A DNA stretch of 64,000 nt from positions 620,001 to 684,000 of the forward strand of contig KV748244.1 of NCBI GenBank assembly GCA_001692895.1, given 5' to 3'. Each line of letters starts with the position of its first letter. Within the stretch, counting starts at the first letter, position 1. The stretch comes from Cenococcum geophilum 1.58 (Eukaryota; Ascomycota; Dothideomycetes; Gloniales; Gloniaceae). Positions 9,640-23,097 of this stretch are shown one piece after another. The notes under the pieces are model-generated. The model ran no database searches. It saw only the letters and a program-made list of their open reading frames with translations, and was not told the origin of the DNA. A program made the translations under genes and the position numbers.

Positions 9640-11962
9640 TAAGCTAGTCTTCCTAGCGGACCTTAGACATCTATTATTAATAAAACTTCTTTAATCTATT
9701 CCCTGGAGTTTAATTATAAAACGGCGTACTATTAAGATCCCCAATTAAGTACCATCCTTTATAAGGGTGACTCTTACGTACGCGGAACGGGCCTAGCCAT
9801 TTTAGATCTAACTTACAACTGCTAGAATAGTCTTACTTAAGCTGCGTGTTATAAAGTATAACTATATCTCTAACCTTAAATCCGTCCTAGCGAATATAGT
9901 AGGTGTTATTAAAGTACTCCTTATTTGCTACCCTTAGTCGTCTTATACGCGTAATAGCCTCTTTTATATCTGCGTTTCTTTAGTTAAACTGCTTTACACA
10001 AAGTGCTAGTAGCTCTATAATAGTTTAGACTGTTTGCCAAGACAGCGTTTACTAAGTAGGTATATAGAGTTTAATAGGAAGGACATGCTTATATCCGCAT
10101 ATAACTCTTACTAGTGTTATTCCTATAGGCCACTTAATAGTTATCCTATTTGCCTATAAAACGGTATAAAGATTGTCTAGCTATAAGCTATTTATCTTCG
10201 CTAAAGCGTCTATTATAGGTTTGTAGCCTTGCTCTATAAAGCCTTACGCCTAAGTATAGTAAGCGAAAGCTATAACCCTCTTAATATTATAGAGCTCTAT
10301 AAGCACAGCGGTAACGTTAGTATTCTCTCCTTTACTATCTATAGAGAGTTGTCTAAATGCTCCCTATTGGTAGATAACATCTTTATAAAGGAACTTCGCT
10401 ATACTTTTTATATTCTTATTTTAAAGGGCGTAAGCTTTTACCTATCTAGATATATATTCTTAAGCAATAGCTAGGTACCGGAATTTAAGACGGCTTAGAG
10501 GTATAAACGTAATATCTACTACTACTTATTGCTATAAGGTGGACTCCTATATAGCGTATATCGCTTCTTTTTTCTATCTTAGCTGTTACTCCTAGTATTA
10601 TAAACACGACTTAATATGCTATAATATCTAATCCCACAGCCCTAGCCACTAATATTAATTTAAGACCCTTTAATACGTTCCCTCTTGTTTATAATATCCG
10701 CTTTAATTATAAAGGCTTTTAATAATCTCCCACTAAGCGTCCTTATTATTAACTACCCTTTACATTAGTACATTTTTTAACTATTAGCAGAAGAGCTGTT
10801 AATTATACACTAGGAACTTTAGCGCATATTATTTAAACTTCTTAAACTTCTTAGTATTTATCTCTTCCGGACGTTATAAGGTTACTAGCCACTTCGCAAT
10901 CTTTTAAGATTTCTCTAAATATAAGTCTTCTAATAGTAGACCCGCTTCTATTTTAAAAGGGGCAGCTATATATTCTAAGGTATTTAGCTTATAGTTAATA
11001 AACTCTTTAATATCCTCAGTCGGCTTATTAGGTTGTTTACTATTAGGTAGTTATTACGAAAGTCCATTAGCTAGGCTATTCTTCTTCCCCGGCATATATC
11101 TAATATTAAAGTCCTATAGCTAAATCTATACTAGCTATCTTGTTATTAAGGCTCCAGGTAAATTAGTGGCGGCGCAATTTAGTTATGCGACTAGGGTATT
11201 TATGTCCGTCTCTACTATAAAGTAAATACCGTATAGGTATACGCGACACTTCTTTAACATATATAATAATGCCCGATATTTAAGCTTTCTTAAGTTATAT
11301 TTCTGCTCCGCCTAAGACTAGATGCCGCTTTTATATTAATATAGGTAATGATAACCTTATATATCTAGTTGTATAAGGCCGCACCCCTATCTATTCTTAT
11401 ATCTATTAATGGCGAGAATAATTAGCCTAGCCCCTTTACTATAATCTAGCTAAACTAATACAGGTATAGTAGTGACTATATACTTTAGAGTCTTTATAGC
11501 AGCTATTTGCTCTATACTCTATATAAACGAAACGTTTACTTATAGCAGTTAGAAGATTAGCTCTACCTTAATTGCGAAGTCTTCTACCTATATTTAGTAA
11601 TATATAACAATTCCTAAGAACACTCGGGCCGATATAACGTCTTTGTAGTCTTTCTAGTAAATAATCTTTACGACCTTTAACTCTTCCAGATATTATCCTT
11701 TTCCATTATAGTGGTAGCCAACCACTATAATCTCATATTTGCAGAAATAAGACTTTACGCCTAAGATTGTATACCTAGCTTGTTCCAAATCTGTAAGCAC
11801 TCTATCTAGCCATATAATATGTTCTAGAATGTATCTACGCATACCTAGAAGGCTCTCCTCCCCATTATACACTATCTGTGGGCCTTTTACTGTAATATTA
11901 TCCAGAAATGGTAGGGTATAGTATGGGATATATCGTTCTAAGATCTTAGTAATCGTCCGCAC
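9640..11962 (-). pseudogene. Gypsy polymerase of element B, RT C-terminal half to integrase
   Basis: Minus-strand frames give the end of the RT palm (11693-11962: PFLDNITVKGP, the second Asp of the active-site FLDD mutated to Asn, then RRYILEHI and KSYFC), an RNase H region, and an integrase. The integrase core near 10150-10500 shows the three catalytic words: an ARDYI-like block, IDSKGEN, and QAQGFIEQGYKPI. The C-terminus near 9700-9830 has the GPFRV-type motif and a GNRLKKFY-like end typical of Gypsy integrases. All are broken by stops. It continues upstream across the hAT insertion at 14816. Confidence 0.75.
11955..11962. repeat. left 8-bp target duplication of the hAT element
   Basis: GTCCGCAC, repeated exactly at 14808-14815. 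Eight-base duplications are the hallmark of hAT insertion. Confidence 0.9.
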
Positions 11963-14807
11963 TAGTGCTTTTATCTATATTTAGTATTGATTAACAATTA
12001 TTAAATATTGAATATTGACGGTTAATATGCAATATTAATACGATATGTTTAATACTAAAAGTTATTAAATATTGACAATTTTTGGGGTTAAGGTGGTTAA
12101 AAATTATATAGATGCCTCGGTAGATAACTCTGGCCCCTAAGCAATACGTACGTATTTTAAATTTATTAAGTAAACCTATACAAAATTAAAATGCACAAAT
12201 ATTGAACGTTAGTTTACAGAATATTGTATACCATATCGTTAGTTTTTACGCGTCCTATATACACCCAATCTTTAACTACCTTATCTTTAATTAACGCTAT
12301 ACCTTCCTTATCTACTAATATAACAGACGACGATAATATATCTACCTCTACTATTTCAGAGCTTAATTCAGATTAGTTTACCTACTCTGGCGATAGCGAC
12401 GCGTTAAGTAACTCTATACTAAGTACACTAGGTATAACTTCCTCTTAATTGCCTCACAAAAGATAAAGACTTACTACTACTTCTACTTAGTAATTTGCCC
12501 GCGATCCTCTTCCTTATAAAGCTATCCGCGATGGCAGGAATTAAATCTAGTACTGCTTAATATACAAATAGGACTCTGCCTCTTTAATATCCGTTTATAC
12601 CCACCTTAACAAAAAGCATGGTATAGAGATTTAAGCTAGAGAGGTTAAAGTAAAGCGACTACGGCAGGAACGCCTTACGAATATACTAAGCAAATTAGAA
12701 GGCTCTAAATAGCTTAAACGCAAAGCTTAAAAAGAGCAGATCCTTTAAGGCGCCATTAATCGCGAAGCCTTTAACAAAGCTCTTATATAACTAATTGCTA
12801 TACGCAATCTACCGTATAATACGGCTACCTAGCCAGAGCTACACGCGTTACTTATAACGGTCAATTATACTGCTAAGGAAGTTGTAATTAATGCAGTAGG
12901 AACTATACCAAAGCTAATTAAGTAATCGTACTTAGTATATCGCAAGATCCTAAAAGAAAAGCTTTAAGGCTCTCTCTTAAAAATCCACTTCTTAATTAAT
13001 ATGTAGACGTTACTAAATCACCGCTCCCTCCAAGCAATCGTCGCCTATTTTATTAACGTGGAAATAAGGCAGTTACAAAAGGCTCTACTTACTCTACTAG
13101 AGCTCCCCTTATATAGTAGCGAAGACCAAGCCAACGCCTTTCTTTAAGTTACTGAGAGCTATGGAATTCTAGGTAGAATTAGCTATATTTGCGGTAATAA
13201 TCACGGCGTGAACGATAAGATATATTACCATATATCTGCGGGCCTTAAAGTAAGAGGGCTCCCTTACTGGGACCCAGTTTACTACCAAATTTGATATAGT
13301 GGCTATATTATTAATCTTACCCTTTAAGCCTTCCTCTACCTTAAAAATAAAGACGCGATTAACAAAGCCGTTTAGCAAGTCTTACTTAATAAGAATTTAA
13401 TAATTAATAAAAAGCTTATATAAAAGATAAAGGAAGCAAAGGCTGCAGGCTGGAGGGAGATTGGTATACTTAGTAAAGTTTATAACCTCATTATACATAT
13501 TTAGGCGTCGGAAGCTCGCTATAATAAGTTTAAAGCCTTAGCCGGGCAATCAGTTCCTTTAGATAATAATACTTAGTAGAACTTATAGTTTACCGTACTT
13601 AAGGTTATTAAGGATAAGAAAGTTTAAACGGTAATTAATATATACTCTTGGAACTGGTATAAAAAAGTAAAAGATGACTACCTCTTACCTAAAGATTGGC
13701 AGATTATTAACAACACGTACACCTTCTTAAAGCCGTTCTATAAGGTTATAATAATAAACTAAAGCGACTTCTCATTAATTAATCAAATGCTATATACTAT
13801 AGATATTCTTATTAAACACTTTAAGCATTTAAAGGTAAGCTTTCTGGAGGCTATTAAGGCTCTACTAATTGGTAATATTTAGGATCGATATTACCCAAAT
13901 CAACGCCTTCTCTCTACTATTATTACTAGCTGGTATACCTTTAACAAATACTACAAGCTCACTAACGATACCTCTGCGTACGCAGCCTTAATCCTACTTT
14001 ACCCCTTATATTGGAAGACTTATATTAAGAGGCACTGGAATAAAAAGTGGTATAAGCAATCATTTACTGCAGTAAGGAAGCTTTAGAAGGACCACTATAT
14101 AGAACGCTTAACCAGCTCTATGGCTTCCAAATCTACTAAATCTACTAAACCTTCCGAAACTAAACTCTATATGCGAATACTTAACGTCACTAGTAGCGTC
14201 AAGGAAGAGTATAAGGAATTTATTAAAGAAAAGCCCACCTTAATACGAGGCACGGCTCTTAACTAGTAGCTTAATCCAACTCACCAAGCTAACTACCCAT
14301 AACTCTCTTAGATGGCTATTAATATATTATCTATTCTATCTATATTAGCAGAGGCCAAGCGAGTATTTTTAGGTGCACGGCGAACGGTTTTATGGGACCG
14401 TATATCACTCGGAAGTACGAATATTAAGCGTATAAAGTGCTTAAAGAGTTGGCTGCTTAGTAATATTACGGCTAGGGGAGGGCTTATAGCAATAAGCGTA
14501 ATGGAAAAAGCTTTTAATGTCTTGGCAAATTAAGAAGGAGAGCCTAAGAAGCTATTGCCAACTACACCAAGCTAAGGATCGTGAAGTTGACGATAGTGGT
14601 GAGAGTAGGGGTAGGAGGGCAGTTGTATTTTAGAGCTCTACTAAGGCCTAGAGCAGTACGGAGCTTGACTATAACTATATTACTATACCAAGACTTTACA
14701 TAAGTAATTTAGATTCAATATTTAGTAAAAATATCAATATAAAATTTGGGTTTAATATTAATTTCAATACGGTCTTATATTGATATTAAATATTAATAAA
14801 AGGCCTG
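11963..14807 (+). mobile_element. hAT DNA transposon
   Basis: A 2845-bp element flanked by the exact 8-bp duplication GTCCGCAC. The ends form imperfect inverted repeats of about 30 bp: the left begins TAGTGCTTTTATCTATATTT, and the reverse complement of the right begins CAGGCCTTTTATTAATATTT. Subterminal regions (11990-12210 and 14700-14800) are full of AATATTGA/TCAATATT words in both orientations, as expected for transposase-binding repeats. It lies inside the reverse transcriptase gene of element B. Confidence 0.9.
12270..14533 (+). pseudogene. hAT transposase (RIP-degraded)
   Basis: The plus strand encodes a transposase of about 750 codons with many stops. The N-terminal part has a BED-type zinc finger (12554-12619): Cys, a second Cys now Tyr, and a His-X4-His end in YTHLNKKHGIE. 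The C-terminal hAT dimerisation domain (about 14190-14533) is well preserved: TALN followed by a Trp-derived stop, NILSILSILAEAKRVF, GARRTV, WDRISLGS and CLKSWL. The last 74 codons are free of stops. The transposase would cut and paste the element by a DDE mechanism; the catalytic residues were not pinned down. The start codon is unclear. Confidence 0.85.
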
Positions 14808-14815
14808 GTCCGCAC
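14808..14815. repeat. right 8-bp target duplication of the hAT element
   Basis: GTCCGCAC, identical to 11955-11962. Confidence 0.9.
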
Positions 14816-17504
14816 AAACTAGGCTACGGAATTCGTGCCTTCTATAGGTACCGTTATTTGTTATAGAAGTCCTAAAAGTATTATAAAAGCCGTTGGGTTC
14901 CGGCTTTCTATATCTAGCTCTAATTGGTTATAGCTAGAGAAGAAGTCTACTAGAGATATAACCTTACACCCCGCAAACTCCTTGGAAAATTCATTAGCAT
15001 ATAGCGGTAGATTTGCGTCCCTAATAGTTACTTGGTTGATATTTATCGCCGCGTTAATTAGTTAGTACTTATTACGTTCCTTCTTACTTATAAGAAACTA
15101 TAGATTCCTATATAGGCTTTTGCAATATTCTAGAGTCCCTTAAGCCAGTCGTTCTTATAATATATTTATTACTTCTCCTTATAGGGCCCTAGGTACTAGA
15201 AAGTTTGGTACTTACTATACCTTATACAGTATAGTTTTAATCTTTAGTAGTAGAGTTACGTCTTTACTAACGCGATCTATCTTAGAGAACTCCTATACTA
15301 GAGCCTCTTCTCGGTTAAATAATATGGCCTTAAGGATCTCTTATTCTCTTGGCTAAATATCTCCTATAATTATACGCTCTAATTATTTTAGCTTTAGTTA
15401 TACACCGTGGGCTAGCTTAGTATATTACGGCTTAAAAAAATAATTATACGGTCTAAGAGGCAATCCTTAAATAGACGCCTTTTGTTAACGTAAGGCTACC
15501 TCTCGCTATTCCACTATACCTTCTATAACTGTTCCATCTAGTGCCAATAAATTAACTAGGTAGACTTTATCTACCTTCCGTTTATACGCAGTTACTATAT
15601 TTATAGCGTTTAGTTAGGCCTTACTTTAGTAGCTTTTTATTTACATTATAAATAGATCCGTTGTCTTTAACATTTAATATATAAGGGACTTAGCCTTTAC
15701 TTTAAATACTAGCTTCCGATTCTTCCCTAAGTATTTCTTTAGAACTTCCTTTAACATTTTATTACTAAGCTTTCTCTATTTAATATTATACTCCTTTCTT
15801 TACTAATAGCTCTGTCTAGTGGATATCCGAAACGGCATATATCCGTATTAGAGCCGCACCTTATTTCCCTCTTCTTTATTCTTAATGTCCTCCTTATTCT
15901 AATATACTGGGTTATAAGTAACCCTAGATATGATCCTAGCGGTTATACTGGCTATACGTTTCCCGAACTATTTTCTATACTAATACCTTTATCTAGTTTA
16001 AAGAACATCGCATCCTTATAGGACGTTAAGAACCTTATTTTAACTCTGCTATCTTTTAATTAAATAATATAAAATACCTAACTTATTACGGTTCGTTTCG
16101 TTACTAGTCTAGCCCTTACTAACTATAGCTTATTAAGTATCACCTTATATAATATTTCCCCTATAATAATAAATATTATAGATATTAAGACGTTACCTAT
16201 TACTATAGGGACCGTATATACTAGCCCAATGAACTTAGACTAAGTTTTATTTGTAGATATTAGACGTATACCTTATAACTATAAAGGCAGATTTAATATT
16301 AGCAGGCCGTGTTATAGGGCTACGCTTTCCTTAATAAGGTTAAGCTTAGCTCTAAAGTTAATTAAGTATTTAGCCCTTCTGTCTCCTATCTGCGCTTCTA
16401 CCTTTAGGCACCGCCTTTAAAACTAGATAAATTCTACTTCTTATTTAATCTGGTCCACTTCGGCAGTTATTAGGCCGGCTTAATTAGTATAAAATATTAG
16501 GTATGCCAATAACACGGATGCCTTAACGTCCTCCTACTTCTATTAGTAAGGCTCCGCAAGAGGTAGTAGGAGAGGCTTAAAGAATAGCCTTATAACTTTA
16601 GGTATATACACAAGGCAGTTACTAATAATAACTTTAATAGTTTTTGATAAGATCTTGTCCGCTATTACGGTTGGGCTTAGGACGTTTCCTTTTAGTATAT
16701 TTATTATCCTAACTAGCTTTAGTTATAATACTTTAACTATTGTTATTATATCCGCCATTTGCTCCGTCTATCTTGGCTATTTAGTATAATTTATTTTATT
16801 ACCCCCATTACTGCTTAACGGTGGTAGAGGAGCCTGCTACTAGAGCTATAGTGTAATTTAGATATATCCTCCTAGTTGTATATTTTAAACCATTGCTAAT
16901 CGCGGACTAGATAGTTTTAAAGGCTATTTTATTACCCTTACTTCCCCTTACGGTCTCCTAAGATTATATACCTATAGCGTAGGCTATAACTAGGTTGCGG
17001 CCCCTACTAAATTAACGTATATTAACTCTACTTAGTATATATCTTCCTAGAACTCACCGAGTTCCTCTTTACTTTTAGTATTATTACTCTCTATAAGCTC
17101 TATAGAAGCTGCCTTTAGTTAAATATCTATCGCTAGCGCATTAAAATTAATATTCGCGTTTTGCCTTAGCTAGTTTTTAAAGAACTAGATCCGATTATCG
17201 CTCGGTAAATATAAAATTATATTTTCTAGGCGCTCACATATTCTAGCGTATATTTAGTTGTTTTCGTTTATATATAACTCTTTAAGCTTTAGACACTAAT
17301 TGATAAAATAGTAAATACCCCCGCATCTATAATATGTCTAATTTTATATCTAGTATGCGCTAAAGTTCCCTAGCCCTCTATACCTTCCTAGGCCCGGCTT
17401 ATATCGTTCTTATAGCGCTCCCTTATAGGGCGGCTGCGGTCTATTATTACCTAGTGCCAGTTATAGGTCTATTTGTTCTTAACGCATTAACGCCCTATTT
17501 AGAA
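14816..17504 (-). pseudogene. Gypsy polymerase of element B, N-terminal part with RT fingers/palm
   Basis: The minus strand from about 15070 to 14816 reads as the Gypsy RT: INVTIRDANLP-like start, EFSKEFAGCKVISLVDFFSSY (the first catalytic Asp), LELDIESRNPTAF and LLGLL, ending SVAxF. It then runs directly into VRTITKILER at 11962 once the hAT is removed. Upstream (15100-17504) lies the protease/linker part, degraded and not resolved by eye. It continues into the Gag region at 23462 after removal of element C. Confidence 0.65.
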
Positions 17505-17509
17505 GCTAT
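17505..17509. repeat. left target duplication of element C
   Basis: GCTAT, repeated exactly at 23457-23461. Confidence 0.9.
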
Positions 17510-17868
17510 TGTCACGGAGTAAGCACAAGCGGTGATAATATATAGCGAAGTAGGTATTATTAAGCTATGTATATGAACTGCGTAATAAAGTCAAGACGTT
17601 GCGTAAGAAAAGAAGGTAGGAAAACGGGAAGAAAGGGCATATATCGTTAACTTGGTTGCTTAGTTAACACATATATAGGCAGAATAGGGTTCAGGTCATA
17701 GTCCTGGCAGAACTTGGCAGAATTTAGTAGAACTTAACAGAATATGGCAGAATGCCATAGATTGCCATCAGATTGCCGTTAGATTGCCATTTCGTGGTTG
17801 GTCTCTAATTGCTAAGTTAGTAGAAATAGGTAGACGTGTATAAGGTATTATGGGGGTGTCCCGTAACA
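17510..17868 (-). repeat. 3' LTR of element C
   Basis: On the minus strand it starts TGTTACGGGACACCCC and ends CCGTGACA. It contains short internal tandem repeats of GGCAGAACTT and GATTGCCATC type at 17700-17790. It pairs with 23098-23456. Confidence 0.9.
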
Positions 17869-17884
17869 GTACCCCCCCTTTAAA
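17869..17884 (-). promoter_or_regulatory. polypurine tract of element C
   Basis: On the minus strand the run AAAGGGGGGGTAC lies directly before the 3' LTR. This fixes the element's orientation. Confidence 0.75.
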
Positions 17885-17899
17885 CTCGAGCTTCTGCGA

Positions 17900-20800
17900 G
17901 ATAGGGCTATAGTAGTTTTAGGTGGAGTTTATAAAAGTCTTCTATGGCTTATATAAGTTCTATAGAGTTAACGGGTTTCTATAAGGACTTAGTAAAGCCT
18001 CTCCATTTCGTAAGATATATATATTAGTGTTTCCGTTTATTGTACTTAATATCATTAATTCTTTTAATAAAGTACTTGTTCTTACCATCCACTTTAACTA
18101 GTAGGGGAGGGTCTTATATCTGTTTAGGTAGGGCGTCTAATATAGGGGCAGTAGGGCGGAGGACTGACGTATAGAATACGGGGTGGATTTTAACCGTATT
18201 AGGGAGCTTTAGTTGGTAGGTATAAGGAGAGATAACCTTTTTAACCTTATAAGGGCCAGCGTTCTTCTAATTAAGTTTTTTAGTAGGTTGTTTTGTGTTT
18301 AGATTTCTTATATCTAGCTAGACGAAATTGCTAATTTAGTAGGCTGGTGCTAGGGTTTGTTTCTTATTCGCTGCGGCTTTATAAATAGATTAAGCCCATG
18401 TTATCTTATTAGTAAGGAACTGTTATAGTTCCTCTATCTTCTTTACGAATTTATTTGCTTCTATAACTTATAAGGCGTAATAAGTAGGGTAAGGAATATT
18501 ACTAAAGGGTTTAAAACCCATTTATAGGTGCTAGCCGTAATTAGCTAGGAATGGGGAGACTTTTATGGTTTTTAAGACGGAATTATTTGCAGTAAACTCG
18601 GCGAATATAAGCTAGTTAATCTAGTTATCCTATAAATACGACGTGTATATCCAATATACTGTTCCATTATAGTATTTACGCGTTCTATTTAGCTATCCAT
18701 TTCTAGGTAATACGCGGTAGATAATAGTGCTTTAATACGGAGTCGAGTAGTTAGTTTTTTTTAGAATACTAAGACAAACTAGCTGCCTCTATTAGAGATA
18801 ATTGTTTTAGGAAGTCTATAGAGTTTCCATATATAATCTAAGAATAGTTAGGCAACAATAGGCGTTAATATATTAGGGCAGGCGATTAAGTATCTTATTT
18901 TAGATAGTTGGTCTATAACTACTATAATGTTCGTACAGCCTCTACTATTAGGAAGGTTAATAACAAAGTTAATTAAGATATCCTTCTATCTTTGGTCCGG
19001 AACAGGTAGCGGCTTTAAAAGACCATTATATGTCTTATGCGAGGCTTTAACTTATTAGTAGGTGTGGCAGCTAGAGATATACCTTTATATTATATTATAT
19101 ATATTCGGCTAATAATACTCCCGTTAGAGTAGTTCTAGGGTTTTTTCTTAGCCTAGGTAGCTAGCAACAGGTAGATTGTATACGTGTTTAAGGAGTTTAA
19201 GCTTAAGCTTATTTTAATTAGGGATAACTAGACGGTTCTAGTAATACAAGCGGTTTCCATAGGCTTTGTATTTACTTAAAGAAATCTTTTTAGAGCGTCT
19301 AATACTATCTTATATTAGCTTAAGCGTCTCTTAGATAAACTCGTTATTCGGGTATTTATTAACTATAATCTATTTAATCAATTAATTAGTTATTTTAAGG
19401 ACGTATACCGTAAGATCTTTAGTAGAAGGGTTAAATAGTTTAGGGTAAAGTAGGGTCTAATTTTGGTAAGAGCGCGCTTCTTCTAGGGCTAGCGCGTCTT
19501 ATGAGCGTCGGGTTAGGGTATTAGGCTTCTAACCTTAAACGCTTAGGCGGTATGTAATTAAGAATTAAAAACAAGATAGATATTCTAACTAGCGGGCTTA
19601 ACGATGACTTAGCTGTTTCGTGGTTATAAAGTACTATAGGTTTTTATGGTTGCTAAGGACCTTAATTAAAAATCCAGCGCCTTCTAGTTCGGGTCGCTAT
19701 TATTTAAAACACCTAATAATAGCTAACAATTCCTTATTGTAGATCTTGTAGTTATATTTAGCTAGGCTTAGTTATTTTAAGAAGTATACTATAGGGTGCA
19801 ATACTCTATCCTTGTTATATTAAAATAGGATGCCTCTAATAACGTAGTTAGATAAGTCAGCTTCTATAACACTTATTTGGTTTAGGTTAAAGTATTAGAG
19901 TATAGGCGCAGTAGTAAATATAACCTTTAGATAGGTAAAGGCCTTTTTACATTCCTTGTTAAAGACAAAGACTTTATCCTTTTGGGTTAGAGCTATAAGA
20001 GGTAAAACTAGGGCGGAGAAGTTATTAATAAACTATTAGTAGAAATTAGCAAATCCTATAAAGGCTCTTACGTCCTTAACGTTCTCGGGTTCTTACTAGT
20101 TTACAATTACTTTAACTTTCTTTAGGTCCATTTATATACTATTTATAGAAATAAGGAGTCTAAGGTATAAAACTTCCGTTTTATAAAACTCGCATTTATC
20201 TATATCTAATTATAGACTAGCTTTATATAGGGCTTATAGGACAAGGTTAACGTATTTCTAATATTTAATTAGGTTATTACTATATATTAGGATGTCGTTA
20301 ATATAAGCAGTATAGAANATGTCNAGGTAGGGNCGTAGGGTNTTATTTANNTAATNTTAAAANAAGCTNAGAGCGTTTATAAGGCNNAAGGGTATTACTA
20401 AGTACTTAAATAGTCTATATCGGGTATAAAATGCAGTAAGCCATTCGTCCCCTTTTGCAATACGGAGACGGTTAAATATAGAGATAATATTAAGCTTCGT
20501 GTAGTAATAAGCCTTACTTAGTTAGTTTAGCGTCTCTTATATTAACGGGATTAGATATTAGTTTTTAACGGTAACGGCGTTAAGAGTTTAGTAGTCTATA
20601 TAGAAGTGTAGACCGCCGCTAGGTTTCTTAATAAAGATTACTAGTACGGCTATAGGCAATAAGCTTACTCTAATAAATTCTTTACTTAGGTTTTCGTCTA
20701 AATACTTTCGTAGCACTTAGAGTTTATTTTGGGATATCCCATATAAGGGTCCAAATCCGGGCTGCTTTCCTTCTTTAAGTATAATCTTATAGTTATATAG

Positions 20801-21130
20801 TTGGTGTTTTAGTAGCTTATTGGCTTTCTTTTATAAGAATATATCTAGGCGATAATAATACTCTATTAGTACCTTCGTGGTAGGGTTAGTATGCTTCTTT
20901 AGTACTAAGGCCTTCTTAATATCGGCTATCGTAATAGCGAAGATCGTATATTTGGGTTTCTTAGTAAGTTGCGCTAGCAGGGTAACTCTAATTATGCGGA
21001 TATCTAGGGTGCTAAGCTTGCTTAGATTGTCTATAGTTTCTTATTTAGGTTTAGGTTTAGTATTAGGTATAGAGTTAGTATTAAATTTAAGTTTGGGTTC
21101 TTTAAAAATTCTTTTTATAGTAAAATACTA
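17900..21130 (-). pseudogene. Pol of element C: RT, RNase H, integrase, chromodomain
   Basis: The RT (20280-20660) reads [36 protein letters not shown] and the active-site YINDILIY, where the first Asp of YxDD is now Asn. The integrase core shows VVIDQLSK, a second catalytic block IISNRGS (Asp to Asn), STAYYLEMDS and IERVN with the catalytic Glu retained. The C-terminal chromodomain (17940-18090) reads YFIKRINDIKYNKRKH and LTKWRGF; such domains target insertion to heterochromatin. Many stops. Small tandem repeats (21218-21380) with GGAATT and CCTAG words sit upstream of the RT, in the linker after the protease. Confidence 0.8.
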
Positions 21131-21399
21131 GTCCTTTTAGTATTTTCGTGTATAGAGCTTAAGCTTTTACTTAGCTTAGGGCGGTGCAGTGCTTAGGGCT
21201 AATTTATGGAGTTTGGTAGAATTCCTAGATCCTTAATAGATGTTAGTAGAAATCTTACGCTAGTGGAATTTAGTGGAATTCCTAGGTTAGTGGAATCTGG
21301 TAGATTCCTTAGGTATAGGGTGGATATTAATAGAAATCTTAGACTAGTGGATCTTAGCGGATTTCCTAGATTTTAGTTTGGGGTTAAGGTAGTGCATTA

Positions 21400-23050
21400 T
21401 ATAATACTTCTACTTATAACGGGAGGCGGTAAATAGAAGCTTAAGGTTGTCCTAATTAATGGTTACCTTATATAGCTTTATCTAGGGTTATCTAAGGATT
21501 ACTAGGTAACCTAGGGTAGTAATAAAAAGCTTAATTAGTTCTTTATGGTTTAGGTATTAGAGTTTTAGGGCTACCACGTAGGTAATACGGCCTAAGATAG
21601 TGCGTTTGCTATTAAATCCAAATACGTTAATATGCCGGTTAAGGGGGGTTAAGGTAAAACCATTATTTTACGCAAAGATCCTATTAATAAATCCTATACC
21701 GCTAGCTCCTGTATTAATTAGGATTCGAGCATTAGCCTTTTAACTATTCTGCTAAAGGCGGCAGTCAATAGTTATACTATAGTCCTAAGAGTTAGAGTTT
21801 ATAACGTTAAATACGTTTAACGAGATCCTATAACAGAGCTGTTCTAAAGAGCGACTTAGCTCCAGAACCTTTCTTTTAGAGGTAATTAGGGCGGGGTTCT
21901 TATAGGACGTCGGTTAGAGCTTTATCCTTATAAGTGGTGCTTACTAGATATAGGGGTGGAACTAGATAAAGATTGGGGACGGTAACCGGAAGATTAATAT
22001 AGTAAACGGCTGCTAGTACTAGCCGTTTATAAATTGTTTTGGGGCATAGGGACGGAGTAGTAGTTTAAGAGGTAGGAGCTACTTCTATATTTAAAGCAGA
22101 GGCCTAGCTTAATATATTATTCTTATTTAAAGGACCCTAATAGGGCGTATCCTAGGGTCCTAGTGTTAATATCTATAGCGTTAGGGTGCTTAGGTTAAGA
22201 TAATAACTTAGTAGGCGTTTATAGGGTTATTGTATTATACTAATAAACGGGCTTTAGTATAAGGCGTAGTATATTGTTATACCGTTTATTAATAACGTTT
22301 ATGTAGGCGTTAAGAGTTTCTAGGAGGTCTACGCCTATTAGGGAGGTTTTCAGTTTAGGGCTTAGGGATTTAACGAGGCTGTTAATTAGTATGGAGTTAT
22401 TCCAGCCTATTTCCTTTGCGTAGCGGTTAAATTCGGAGAAGTATATTAGGAAACTTTTCTTTTCTTAAGTTATTTAGTTTATCTTTCTTTAAGTAGTAGC
22501 TTAGCGGTTCGGGTTACCGTATATAGCTTTAAGAAGTGTAACTAGGCTTTATACTAAGTTTAGTTAGAGAAGTTTAATAAGGTTAGCTACGTCTTCTTCT
22601 AGTTAACTTAGGGCGTAATAGAGTCGATTAGCTTTGGTTAGGTAGCGGTTAGTATTACTAGTTAGCTTATTCTTAAGCCGGCTTAAAAATAACTAAAGCT
22701 TTTATTATTTACTGGTAAATACTAGAGGGTCTAGTAGTTTCTTAGATCATTTTAGTACGGTAGTCGGCTTTATAGGGTAAGTAACTACTACTAATTTGGG
22801 GCTTATATTCCGCGTATTCATCTCTAAAGATAGCGTTTAGTCTTAGGGCCTTAATATAGGCATCTTAAGGATGCGGACTTCTTCTTAAAGTGCTTTAATT
22901 AATTGTTATTATTATACTTCTTATTCGGCTTGCTATTAAGTTAAAGTGGCTTAGTGCTATATAAGGGTGTTTATAAAGGACTTCTATATACCTACTAATT
23001 GTTCTTAGAGTGCGGCTATAATAGCGTCGGCCGTTATAGGGGCTTTAGGG
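21400..23050 (-). pseudogene. Gag-protease of element C
   Basis: The protease reads ARILINTGASGIGFINRIF on the minus strand around 21680-21730, an aspartic protease active site in which catalytic Asp is now Asn. Upstream, towards the 5' LTR, lies a degraded Gag with a Ser/Tyr-rich linker. No clean zinc knuckle was identified. The start is uncertain. Confidence 0.6.
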
Positions 23051-23097
23051 TCGTTCTGCATTTTTAGAGGGTAGTATAAGTTTTTAACGCAACGTAG

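Noticed and set aside
10229..10474. Plus-strand open frame of 81 codons
   Set aside because: Antisense to the integrase core of element B, where catalytic words are readable on the minus strand.
20877..21131. Plus-strand open frame of 84 codons
   Set aside because: Antisense to element C polymerase; hydrophobic composition arises from the complement of Lys/Asn-rich coding.
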